Shown here: piece by piece, positions 12,012-22,752 of the stretch
How the letters are laid out: every line of letters begins with the position of its first letter
How positions within the stretch are numbered: position 1 is the first letter of the stretch
DNA from: Megamerina dolium
Lineage: Eukaryota > Arthropoda > Insecta > Diptera > Megamerinidae
Length of the DNA: 64,000 nt
NCBI GenBank assembly: GCA_963854835.1
Contig: OY978526.1
Span: forward strand, 65,200,765-65,264,764
Direction of reading: 5' to 3'
Notes under the pieces: model-generated
Databases searched by the model: none
Told to the model about the DNA's origin: nothing
What the model saw: the letters and a program-made list of their open reading frames with translations, nothing else
Made by a program: the position numbers and the translations under genes

Positions 12012-14267
12012 ATGAAGGTACGACGACCAAGTAAGATAATGCCATCAAAGCCAGTTCATCCAACTAATGTGCGTAATCATGGACTCTTTGGTATACCATT
12101 TGTGCGGCACCATATGATTGTTGATGGACGCTGGACACTGAATTCATTGACAGAAGAATTTAAAGGAATGACAGATTTATTAGGTAATTATTAGTATTAA
12201 GATATAAAAAACAAATTATATATATTAATGAATTGTGCCACATATATATTTAGCAAGACGTTTAGTCTTTAAAAAATTGGAGGCGAAAGCGAATCGTAAA
12301 TACTTTATAGGTGAAAATCGTAATTTGAGAAGACAATGCCGTGATGGACGTTCCAAGCTACAAATGTCTCTTTATGGACAGAATACAAGAGATATACGTA
12401 ACTTTTTGATTAATCACAAGGATATGCAACGTTTGTATCAGAAGATGCCCGTACATCTTGTGGTTGATAATATTAATCAGCGTACTTTTGTTATGCGTAA
12501 AGAACGTGATCGTTTGCGTTTTCGTTTGGACCAACTCAAATCGGTTTACCACAATAAATTGGTAGGCATCCAAGGAATGGTTGGAGGATTGTTTCCCTCT
12601 TGTTATTTTTTCTGACATATAATTATGTTTTCATTTAGTTAGAACGTGCCCTGCTCGAAAATCGTATAAAATATGAAAATGCATTTGTCCTGGAGGAAGA
12701 GATTAAATCACGTCAATTTCGTAAAAAGATTGAAAATTCAGGCGTTCGTCTGAAAGCGATCAAAACAATTAATGGCACCTATAAGAAAATGATACAAGTA
12801 CTGCTTCACGATGGTATTTTCTATGATCCAATATTACGATCACTTGGTAAAGATATTGAAGATCAGACCACATTTATAAAGCATATATTTCATTTGGGTA
12901 TGCCAGCGATATCGAAATTTAAAGAATTAAGCGAAGATTATCGAGTATGTGAAGGAATATATAATATACATATATAATAATATAGCGTGTATTGTGAATT
13001 ACATATATTTTTATAGAAAATGGAAGACAAATCACGCAAATGTTTACAATCGAAATTACATATAATGGCACAGCATAAAAAAGATATAGTTAAGTCACCG
13101 AGTTTTTCGAAATTGCACAAAGTTGAGGTGGACATAACTAAGAGATCTAAGCGTTATGTGCGTGAAACACATAGTATGCATTTCCTAAAGAATGAACTTG
13201 AACGGATCGAGAATACGATCAAACAAGTTAAATTTGCTACACTATGTTCACAGGCCAGAGAGATATTTGACAGGTAAATCATCAATGGGAATACAATAGA
13301 TACGATAGATGCAGTATGGAATCATTTCTTCTCCTTTTGTTTTTTCTTTGGCATATTTTAGAATTAAATCGCAAGTGGAAAATAATGAGAAATTGAATAA
13401 AAAGATTGAAAATGATTTGTTAAGTCATCAATCGCTCGAATATAAAATGAAACGAGCTGAAGTATTGGAAGGTGTACTTGTTAATAATTTATCGGAGGAG
13501 GAAATCAAGTAAGTATGAAATATTAATTATTAAAAGAACTGGAACAACTTTCTATTTCAATAACTTTACAAAGTCGTTTGGAACGAATCAAAGATCTACA
13601 AGAGGCTATTGTACAAGAGGATGAATTTGAGGCTAAAACTCTTGCACATATTAAAAATCGAGGTGATGTCTATTTACTTTTAAGGTGAGAGAGTGAGAGA
13701 GATAGACTGGATCGTAAAAATTTGTGAATTTTTAACATGTTGAAAAAGTTCTTCTCTCTCTCTAGATTTACATTGTGGAATCTAAGTGAAATTTTACGTC
13801 ACGTTGATCGTCCTGCTAAATTGGCACGTGTCAATTATACTAGTTCATATTTAAAGTTACCATTACTTAAATTTGAAATGTTAACAATGCGAGCTTGTCC
13901 ACCGGAATTTTATGAGGAAAATAGTAAGTTCATAATAAATTCCATCTATATAAAGTAATTTAATAAAAATGCAATTACATTAATATTACTAGTTGATACA
14001 ATTATGCATACGGTTAAACGTAAGATACATAAACTGATGAGAGCCTATAAAACCGAATTGTCTAAGGAGACTGTACAAAAATATAAAGATGAATATCATT
14101 CCTTATTTCTGCAGAGTATGGAAATTGAAGATGCGCAAGCAACCGAACAAGAGGACGAGGAAGACGTGTTGCCTGAGACGAAAACATTACAGAATGTACC
14201 AAACCGTAAACAGATTAAAGCGCAGAGTGCAAAAATTGTGGAAGAACTCTCAAAGAAAGATGATTAA
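12012..14267 (+). CDS. Outer dynein arm docking complex coiled-coil protein (ODAD3/CCDC151-like), eight exons
   Basis: Eight exons join in frame: 12012-12183, 12254-12561, 12639-12944, 13017-13273, 13362-13508, 13574-13684, 13766-13923 and 13993-14267. They total 1734 nt, or 577 residues plus the TAA stop. All introns are 65-90 bp with GT-AG ends; the weakest acceptor is before exon 6 (ACAAAG). The start is the first ATG of an open frame with no upstream extension seen. The protein is basic, then largely alpha-helical and Glu/Lys/Arg/Leu-rich with long coiled-coil stretches from exon 2 to exon 6, and has an acidic tail (EDEEDV) before a Lys-rich end. The order of segments (an early helix, a Tyr-Lys-Lys-Met with FYDPIL motif in exon 3, coiled coils, a late FTLWNLSEIL block) and the length fit the CCDC151/CCDC114/CCDC63 family, which anchors outer dynein arms to axonemal doublets. 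CCDC151 (human about 595 residues) is my best match; the paralogues are the alternative. It would be expected in sperm or ciliated neurons. Confidence 0.8.
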
Positions 14268-14385
14268 TTGTTTTGTGCACGAGTTATTACATGTTCCACA
14301 TGGTCTGTGGGACTTTTGTGTAATATAATTATGTTTGAGCGAAATATGTATGTATATACCAACTCATTTGAAAATTTATTTTAGT

Positions 14386-14395
14386 TTAATAAAAT
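14386..14395 (+). terminator. Polyadenylation signal of the docking-complex gene
   Basis: An AATAAA hexamer lies about 120 bp after the stop codon, within TTTAATAAAATTGC. It is the first well-placed hexamer downstream of the gene. Confidence 0.5.
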
Positions 14396-14487
14396 TGCAA
14401 ATTCTTCAAATGATCTGGTAAATTATTGTTGTTTATTTCTACTTTATGGTATTAAATATAGCCGAGACAGCGTATCACAATCAGTTA

Positions 14488-15015
14488 TAGCCTAGACAGA
14501 CGGCAGCCTAATTCCGGATTACCGAGTTAATTCGAATTAACTCGGGCATTAACTGCAGCTAATCCGCATAAACTCTATGAGTTAATTATCAAAATAAAAG
14601 AGGATTAGGTCAATTTGCGCTGGCAACACCGCTAAAAATTGTGTATTGTGAATTTTTCTCGATCCATTTTACAAAAAATTAGGTGTGTTCGCTAACAAAA
14701 AACTTTCAACAATTGTTAACAGTTTTCAACATGAAAAGCTTTGGCGAACAAATAAATCCAGCTGTCAATTAAGAACTGTGAATGTCAATTTACAAGTTTC
14801 TAATAGTTTTCAGTTCACGTACTTCTTGTAGATTTTCTCATATCGAGAGTGACAGATGACAGAAATTGATAGTGATAGTAATGTAAGTGAGCAGACCTAA
14901 TAAAACAGCAACCAGCCGTTTAATTAATCCGCAATACTGCCGTCTGTCAGGTTAATATTTTATTCGGATCAAGTGCGCCGGTAATCCGGAATTAGGCTGC
15001 CGTCTGTCTAGGCTA
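14488..15015. mobile_element. PIF/Harbinger-type MITE
   Basis: The ends are long inverted repeats, matching for about 37-40 bp, that start TAGCCTAGACAGACGGCAG. The flanks are TTA on the left (14485-14487) and TAA on the right (15016-15018), fitting a mutated 3-bp TWA target duplication as made by PIF/Harbinger elements. There is no open frame inside. It shares its terminal 20 bp with the element at 15268-16016. Confidence 0.8.
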
Positions 15016-15572
15016 TAAGAAATTATCAACGGATTTGGTTTTAGAATAGGTTTTATTAGTTAATCGAAGACGTTTGAACCAGTATTAAGCAAAAACGCTA
15101 TGCGTTCTTGATGCAAGGTTGAGGTTGGAATCGCTTCCTTTTGATATTGATTCAATATTGAAATTGATATTCACAATCAGCTGTTTCCGGTAACTTGCAA
15201 GTTTTTGCAAATTGCTGTTTGTTTACTCTTTTCGATATTTTTCTGTTTGCGAGCGAATTCTTTCTTATAGGCTAGACAGACGGCAGCCTTAATGCACATT
15301 AACTCATGCATTTGCTTTATCCAAATGCACATTAACGCCATAATAAATGCACAAATTTTTCGTGCATTTAGCTGAATTTACTAATTTCGACATGGCAACT
15401 CCATTAAAAATTGGCATTTAGTTGCTATTGTGAATGGAGATTTGCATTGACAAGAAGAAGAAGAAAACAAATTAAAATAATTAAAAAAGCGCAACAAGAG
15501 AAGTAAGCTATTTTTGTTACAATATATATGCAAATATGTATATTAACAAAACAATTTTTTTTTCTTTTTTAG

Positions 15573-15659
15573 ATGGCAGAAAACAAGCATCGAAAAGTCT
15601 GGTGGACCAGCGATAAAATCAAGTTGCTGGACTTGTGGGCTGAAAGGCACAATTTATGA
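15573..15659 (+). pseudogene. Start of a Myb/SANT-like protein of the Harbinger element
   Basis: Twenty-eight codons with the WW...DK...LLDLW pattern of Myb/SANT-like domains, then TGA. The rest of the domain is missing. In Harbinger elements this second protein helps bring the transposase into the nucleus and to the ends. The ATG directly follows a T-rich tract and AG, so it could also be an exon start. Confidence 0.5.
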
Positions 15660-15890
15660 ATTGAAGACCAAATAAAAATACTTGTTTAAACTTACGAATT
15701 TCCAAATCTCCCGTATGTCTGGCTGAGCAATTGCAATCCCGGCTCGTAGTATTGTGTTACAATCTAATATAGCTTTTAGTTGCATTGTATTATTTTTTAA
15801 TTTATTTAATAGCAATAGAATTTTTTCATTAAAATGTTGTTGATTTTCTAAAAATAGCAAAATCGCTAATAAAATTTTTCTTTTATCCAT
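15654..15890 (-). pseudogene. Possible N-terminal remnant of the Harbinger transposase
   Basis: A 78-codon minus-strand frame begins MDKRKILLAILLFLENQQ near the right end of the element. Its position, pointing inward from the end opposite the Myb-like gene, fits a transposase N-terminus, but the catalytic domain is absent. The C-terminal 20 or so codons probably read across the deletion junction. The identification rests mainly on context. Confidence 0.4.
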
Positions 15891-16812
15891 TTTAATTTAA
15901 TTTAAGACTTCAACATTAGATGTCTAAATGCACAAAGTTGTCGTCTGTCACTGTGAATTTCAAATGTGCATTTATGCTTCTTAATGCAAATTAATTTTGT
16001 TCGTCTGTCTAGGCTATTACTCTCTAAATTTGCGTTGCTGGATAATTCTTACTGGGAGAATAAACAAACAGACCTAATGTAAATCTTGTCTACGAGGCAC
16101 ACTGTAGACTTTGCTATTGCACTGTTCAGTAGCAAAGTTTATCGAACCATTTGGGCAATCCTAATCTTTTTCAAGGTTATATTTTTGGTAAACATAGTCG
16201 ATTTTAATATCGTACATTGTTAAAAAAAAAGAATAGCAAAATATTCATACCAGTACGCAGAGATATTGCAAATAGTTATTTGATTGTCCATATAATAAAG
16301 GTGCTTACCTATGCATTTTATACAGGGTGATTTTTTAGCAACTTTCTCTTTGGCGGCACTGTTTTTGGTAGCTCAGCTGTTTTCGTGTAACATGTTACTG
16401 TCAAACATGTTCAGTTTGGTCTATAATTTAACCATGAATCGACTTACAAACGAACAACGCTTGCAGATTATTGAATTTTATTATCGAAATTCATGCTTCA
16501 TGTTCATTCATTCATTCATTTTATGGTCAGTTTGGGCGACCTTCTGAGGAGGCTATTCGGAATCTTGTGACTAAATTTCGCACCAAATTTACATTATTGG
16601 ACATTAAACTACCAACACGCATACGTAGAGTGCGTACAGAGGAAAATATCGCACCTGTATCCATTGGTGACTGTGAATTATCGATTTATTCGTGAGATAC
16701 CGCCCGATATGTTGGAGAGCGTATGCTAAAATTAGGCTCACCGTATGAACAATTTAAGACGCAGCCGCGGTCAACATTTACATGAAATCATCTTTAAACA
16801 TTGAATTATATA

Positions 16813-18463
16813 CAGTGGCTCCCAGCTTATTTCGTACAGTGACAGTTTAAAAATTGCTGCAGTCGTAATTCCTAATATAGCAAAAATTTGAACAAAATAT
16901 AAATGCCATTTTTGAAAGGAAGGTTTGTTTTTTATTTTCCAAAATTTACTTTTTCAAAATTTTAGTGTTTGACACTATAAAAAAATAAAATAAGAAAAAA
17001 ATAGGAAAATTCATGTCACAGCTTATTTCGTACAGTCTCTTTAAGTTCAAACTAAAAACAAAGTAAGTTGATTTTAATATTTAGTATGACATCCCTTAGC
17101 GTTAATGACAGCCTGGAGTCTATTTGGCATTGAATCCACCAATTTTTGAGTGATGTCTGGTGTGATTTTTTTCCATTCCTCCATTAGTACCTTCTTTAGG
17201 TCTTGCTTATTAGAAATCTTGTGTGTTCTTATTTTATTGTCCAAAATAGACCAAAGATTTTCAATCACATTCATGTCAGATGACTGTGGTGGTGGAGACA
17301 TCAAGTGTGGGCAGTTCCAAATAAGCCAAGATTGCAAATCCCAGATTTATGTTTTGGGTCATTATCTTGGTAGTACCGAAATTCTTCCCGCAAACCCAGT
17401 TTGTCTGCACTTTGAAGTAAATTGTTTTTCAGAATCTCGAGGTACTTCATTTTGTCCATTGTTCCCTCAATAAAAACCAATTCACCTACTCCGGCTGCTG
17501 ACATACAGGCCCAAACCATCACGCTACCGCCACCATGCTTCACTGTGGGCTTAAGGTTCTCCTTGTTTAGCTCGGTATTCGCTTTACGCCAAACATATGA
17601 CATTCCGTCCGAGCCAAAAATATTAAACTTAGACTCATCCGCGAAAATAACGGTATTCCAGAACGCAGGAGTCTTAATAATATGCTCTTTGGCGTAGTCA
17701 AGTCGGCGTTGTATATTCATTTTTGAAATGAATGGTTTCTTTCGGGCTACTCGACCGTTCAAGTCATGATTGCGCAGCACACGTCGGACAGTTTCAGCAC
17801 TGGATGATTTTCCTATTTCACGCTGAACCTCTGCAGCCAACTTCGGAGTGGATAACTTTGGATTTTTCTTAATTTTTCGTACAATATAACGCTCGTCTGA
17901 TGCGTTGAAAATCTTATTAGGTGCTTCTCTGCCCTTGTTCTCCAACCGATTTTCGCGAATGAAGCGTTGAATGATGTATTGGACAGTTGAGGCACTTAAA
18001 TTTGTCATTTCAGCAATTTTTCGCACACTCTGACCTTTCCTAAAATGGTTAATTACCAGTTTACGCTGTTCCATCGTTGTACGACGACCCATAACGCTAA
18101 ATGTTTAATTTACAGCACTTTAACTATTTAAAATAAGAATAATAAAAATTGTTATAATAGTTAAAAAGGTCCAAAAACTCATACAATTCAAAAAAACTTT
18201 GTAACTGCGCGGCAGAATGAAACTTACTTACATTGAAGTTTGTGTACGAAATAAGATGTGAGCTGAAAATCAGCTGATCAATAGTTTTTCTCTCTTGCAT
18301 GACAAAAAGAACAATTTTTGGGGTTCCCCGTTTTCTTATTAGGTTTACTAAACACATACATAGACATCTACATTCAAAACTTATTGATAAGTTTTTTAGT
18401 TTCGATGTTACAGCCATGTACATAAAAATATATACACTGTACGAAATAAGCTGTGAGCCACTG
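16813..18463 (-). mobile_element. Tc1-like transposon with internally repeated ends, nested in the mariner-like element
   Basis: The ends CAGTGGCTC... and ...GAGCCACTG are inverted repeats flanked by TA on both sides (16811-16812, 18464-18465), giving 1651 bp. The motif CAGCTTATTTCGTACAGT occurs twice at the left (16823-16840 and 17019-17036) and, inverted and slightly changed, twice at the right (about 18243-18260 and 18436-18453). This is the IR/DR arrangement known in some Tc1-like families. It encodes one transposase on the minus strand with a single frameshift. Confidence 0.88.
17074..18092 (-). pseudogene. Tc1-like transposase (DDE type), one frameshift
   Basis: The frame opens MGRRTTMEQRKLVINHFRKG with a paired-like helix-turn-helix region (QSVRKIAEMTNLSASTVQYI), a second helical domain, then the DDE motifs: Asp in FADESKF, Asp in YYQDNDPKHK and Glu in DMNVIENLW, with GGGSVMVWACMS between. 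Total length is 1019 nt, one base short of a full reading frame. The reading frame changes near 17330-17345, just after DPKHK, so a single-base deletion probably inactivates it. All three catalytic residues are still present across the two frames. The C-terminus ends AVINAKGCHTKY. The low level of damage suggests fairly recent activity compared with the mariner relics in the window. Confidence 0.9.
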
Positions 18464-18823
18464 TAGATCGTTCTATCAACTCAAATAAAGATTTCATACA
18501 TTTCTCTAAATTTTATGTGTTTTTTTTTCAAATCAATCCGAAGGCTCTTAAAATATCACCCTATATAATAAATAATAGTAAAAAACAACAACAACAAAAG
18601 CAACATAATACAATAATATATCATAAAATATTAAATACAAACACTATGCAACAAAATTAATAAATCGTGATCAATGCTGTCATTGACTGGGGGATAGCAA
18701 TAACAATGTAGTGTATACCCTTTCTCATATGCATACATACTAGGGATGCCATTTTCGGGCCTTTTGTTAACCCTCGAGATTCTTGAAGGCTGCCCCAGGA
18801 TCTCTTATGGTCTGAATAGAATA

Positions 18824-19147
18824 AAAAATATAAATATGTGGCACCTAAAGCCCCGAAGGGCTCATTGGCCGAGCTTCTCTTCCATTACTGTTGTGCGTGT
18901 TAAATTTTTGACAACGGCAGAACTCTTGCGACATCACTTTTTCTGAGCTTTGTCACAGAGTTCTTTTATAAGCTTTTTCATGGCAAATTGTTACTGCCGA
19001 AAGAATTGCCAATTTCTTGCCAACAGGTGGGTACCGTTCGAAAGAAAAATCTTTTCGATACTAAATTTGTTATGCATCAGCCGGGGATTGAACCACGACC
19101 TACAGATCAGAAAGGCAACACACTAACCACTGAGCTACGGCACCCAC
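18824..19147 (-). mobile_element. tRNA-derived SINE, nearly full length
   Basis: On the minus strand the copy starts GTGCCGTAGCTCAGTGGTTA (A box) with GGTTCAATCCC (B box) some 40 bp later, and ends in GGTGCCACATATTTAT. A 14-bp direct repeat, GTCTGAATAGAATA, flanks it at 18810-18823 and 19148-19161, which marks the target-site duplication of retrotransposition. Confidence 0.93.
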
Positions 19148-19529
19148 GTCTGAATAGAATATCCATAATAATTAAACTAGCACGTGGTTCTTTACGAAAT
19201 ATTTCATCTACTAAAAAAAGTCTAGCAAACGATGTTTTTCATAGCTATTAAGGAATGTACACTTAACATTGGAATTCTGTTATCGAATTCGAATCAAACA
19301 CCAACAATTTATTGATTTGTCTGATTTATCGGAAAATCAACTTATGTCGAAAGGGTGGAGAAGTCGTTGGTTCGGCGGTGCAAACTAGTTAATTCCCATT
19401 TATTTTTAGCTACTAAATCTACTACTTTACTTACTACTTTAATATACTTTAGCTACTAAAGCTACTAAAATATGGTCTAAATTGCAGTTAGGCTTCTTTA
19501 TTACATATTTTTATCGTTTTAATTAGAAA

Positions 19530-19790
19530 AACCATTTTTTTTTGTGAGTTAAGTGCGAAAAAATAACCGGCTTGACTCTAGAATCCTGATCTCTGACTCG
19601 TTCTCACTGACCTAAATTCCATAAATGTATGAACGATTTACATAAAATATATCTTTTAAAGTTAAAACTAAAAATAACAACCCTGACTCTAGAATGCTTT
19701 AGCCGGGCTCGCTCTTACCGACCCAAAATCCATAAATCCATGAATCCGTCTTAACTAATTTTTTTTTCGTGAGTTTATGTTATTATTTTA
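19530..19790. repeat. Two degenerate tandem copies of a repeat of about 110 bp
   Basis: TGACTCTAGAAT occurs near 19573 and 19683, each followed by related sequence ending in CCATAAAT. A T-run followed by GTGAGTT flanks the pair at both sides. No coding content. Confidence 0.45.
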
Positions 19791-22750
19791 AATCAACTCC
19801 AAATATCTCGAGACACATAGGTAGTGGCTGAGCGAACAACATTTAATGCGGGGTACAGGAATCTTAAGTTTAAAATCACAAATATCGTAAATACTAAGTA
19901 AAGAATTCATATTGCTACTCTTACAATGTGTCTATGTATTGTCCACTAAAATTAAAGGCCCTTCTCTTTAAGCAGCAACAGCAGCAGCATTGCTGAATTA
20001 ATAAATTGTACAATAAATGATCAACACGACCAACCAAGTAGCAATGAGAGATGCGATAGCAATATTTTGTTTTTGTTTTTTTCTATTTTCGTAGTACTTA
20101 CTATTGTTGCAATAAGCGAAAACCAGTGGCCATAATGCACTCAATAACAATGGTGCAATATAACAATGGTAATAAAAACAAAACAAAAATCAACAAGAAG
20201 CATTGCAGAAGTCAAAAGATGAACTTAAATAAGAGTACGTGTAGATATTACAAAAAGATGAAAAATAAAAAGAAGGTAAGTAAATAGAATAGATGGCAGC
20301 ATAAAGAAGCCATTAAATGGGGTTTGAAAAAAATCAACATTTAAAGACTCATAAAAAGGAAGAACATGCAAAAACAATCAAATCGAACATCGTAAGTGGA
20401 TCGATAATAGTAAACAACAAGCAGCAAACAACAAACAACAAATAATAATATGTTTCTTACTAAAATACATATTGTTATATTGCTAAGGTAATAATATTGT
20501 CAAAGTAAATTATAATAGAATGCAATAATGAATCAATGAATGAATGAATGTTGCAAAGCAACCGACACAACACAACTTGTCTATGTTTCAGCTTTTGTGG
20601 CTACTATGAGAGGCTGTTTTCAGATTTTTTTATAGAAATCTTTCTAGATACATGCTCGTATATTGTGACCCAACACAATAACCTTTTTGGTGAATTAATC
20701 TTTTGACTTTTCAATTAAAAAACCGAAGAAAAAGTAAAGAAAGAACCAACAAAAATATATTAAAAAAAAACTATAATATTATACATAGACATAGGCACAT
20801 ACCACTTGTATTCGTATTACAATTGAAACGCCCTATTAAAAATGAATTGTTCAATGAAGGTTTCCTTTGGAGTATTTTTATTTTTTGTCTATATATATAT
20901 TTTTTTTTTTTTGCTATGTTATGTGCAATGGATGAGTTTAATAGACGAATGTTCACTCTTATTGCCATATCTACAAATGTTGATCAATCTCTCTAATTTG
21001 TGTTGCTTCATCAAATAATTATATACTTTGTATTAATCATACTAGCTAGTGCTACTGGTACTTCCAATTGTATACTGGTAAAACTATACATAGTGTAGGT
21101 AGAAACAAGTATATGTAAGTACTTGTATCAAGTGTTGAAATTCAAAATTTAAAGAAAAATATTAAATTATACGAATTACATTACACTGGAAGTTAATTTT
21201 AAATTTTAGTCATCAAATCTTTCAATATTATTGTTATGAAACTGCCAAGTACCAAAATAAAGATATGAAACAATTCGTGATTACGGGACCGCAAAATCAA
21301 AATTGTATTGAATTTAATGTTTGGTTCAGGCGGCAGTCATAAATGAGTGCAGTTGAAACTACTGGCAGTGGATAGTCATTACCGAACGACAGATCTCTTG
21401 TAGCACGCCATATTTGAGCATTCATATGTCAAATTTATACTATCTGGATAATTCAAGGTCACTTAGGGAACGCACAACGCGTCGACTAGTGGAAATAAAT
21501 CGAAGAGTTTGGGTAATCGATTTTGATGAATATGGTATTATTTTACAGGGAAACTGAACATAATTCAAACAAAAATTTGCAGAAGATCTTATTATGGACG
21601 TGGCACAGCTGGTCAAACCCGACAAAATTTCATAAAAATAAAAATACGTTATTATCATTTTAAGGCATGAAATGTTTGCTGATATGAACAGGAACGTATC
21701 ATAAAATTTTAAGAGTGATTTAGAGTATGAAAAAATTAAATTGTTAAAATTTATAGGTGCAGGAAAAAAGTCTTGGTGAGTACCGCATTAATTCTTTTTG
21801 TATGCTAAAGTATGGACCTTTGACTTACTGTATTTCAAAAATTTGTGCATAAATGCGATTTAAAAATTGGTCCAAGAACCTTATTTTCGACAAGAATTCA
21901 GCAGCATTGTTCAAAAAAATATGACACTTGTTCAGGATCCCATCTAATAATAATTTCATATACCTTATGTACGTCATTATTATATAACTATCAATGGAAG
22001 TGCCTAAAAGTATGCAACATTTTCGTTCAACCAATTATTTATATGATTTTTGTTTTGTAGTAGAAATTACAATTTTTGTAATGGTATATGTAGAAAAGCA
22101 CCTGATATATTTGAGCTATGAATCTCACAATTAAATGGTCTTCGAAGCACAAAATACCAGCCATTTATTAAAAAAAAAAAAAATATAAAATAAAATCCAG
22201 TTACTCATATGGCTCCCACACTCTATCAAAAATGTCAAAAATCAATTTTTAAAACCTAGTTTTTGATAAAAGTATAAGGTGTACATAAATGGCCACATTT
22301 CAGATTTGTGATAAGTATCCTGAAATTATTATGTTACGAAATTTCATTGAAATCCAACCACTCCTTCGAATTTTGTCCAAGTATTTAGAGGTATTATTTA
22401 TTATTATTCGATTTCATTTTATTCATTCTTTATTCAAAAATTGTAAAAAATCCAAATCGAAAAATGTCTAAGTCCCCGCTCGCGTGAATTTCAAAATGTT
22501 TGCGTTTCATTAATATCACAGTGACGTAGTGACTGTCAGTCTGTTCAAATAAGACATAAAACCAGGTCTAGACATTTTTTTACGCCCTCCTATGTTTACT
22601 CGATTTACCGATAGAAACTCCTTTATCGCGTTACATACATTATAAATAACTCAGTCATTTTCTAATCAATTGCCGATTTTTAGACTCTGAAAAGGAGAAA
22701 TATGACCTTGTGTAATTAAACGGCTCTAATTTCAACACAATTTCCAATTG
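19791..22750. other. AT-rich intergenic DNA, no feature seen
   Basis: Short frames only. There is a CAA-rich patch near 20410-20450. No gene, RNA or transposon ends were recognised. Confidence 0.4.
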
Positions 22751-22752
22751 TA

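Larger units (their letters stand above)
15268..16016. mobile_element. Internally deleted PIF/Harbinger element with two gene remnants
   Basis: The ends TAGGCTAGACAGACG and its inverse match the MITE just upstream with one difference in the first bases. A perfect TTA duplication flanks it (15265-15267 and 16017-16019). At 15573 on the + strand a short frame begins MAENKHRKVWWTSDKIKLLD, which resembles the start of the Myb/SANT-like DNA-binding protein that accompanies Harbinger transposases. It stops after 28 codons. From the right end a minus-strand frame runs inward. The two converge and overlap near 15655, as expected if the middle of an autonomous element was lost. Confidence 0.8.
16323..18563 (+). 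mobile_element. Mariner-like element, internally deleted and interrupted by a Tc1-like element
   Basis: The left end CAGGGTGATTTTTTAG and the right end (inverse TAGGGTGATATTTTAAG) form inverted repeats next to TA dinucleotides. From 16436 a frame begins MNRLTNEQRLQIIEFYYRN; after a frameshift it continues FGRPSEEAIRNLVTKFRTKF and RRVRTEENIA, which is the N-terminal helix-turn-helix region of a mariner-like transposase. It then jumps to RFIREIPPDMLE near 16690, a C-terminal motif of the same family, so the catalytic core is deleted. The rest of the span is the nested element at 16813-18463, and the native right end resumes at 18466. Confidence 0.75.

Noticed and set aside
17150..17697. Plus-strand frames of 90-107 codons in the Tc1-like element
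   Set aside because: They are the shadow of the minus-strand transposase and show no family features.
18988..19251. An 87-codon frame with HQPGIEPRPTDQKGNTLTTE (also at 39254 and 56369)
   Set aside because: This is the tRNA-like head of the SINE read on the other strand; such frames are a frequent false gene in insect annotation.
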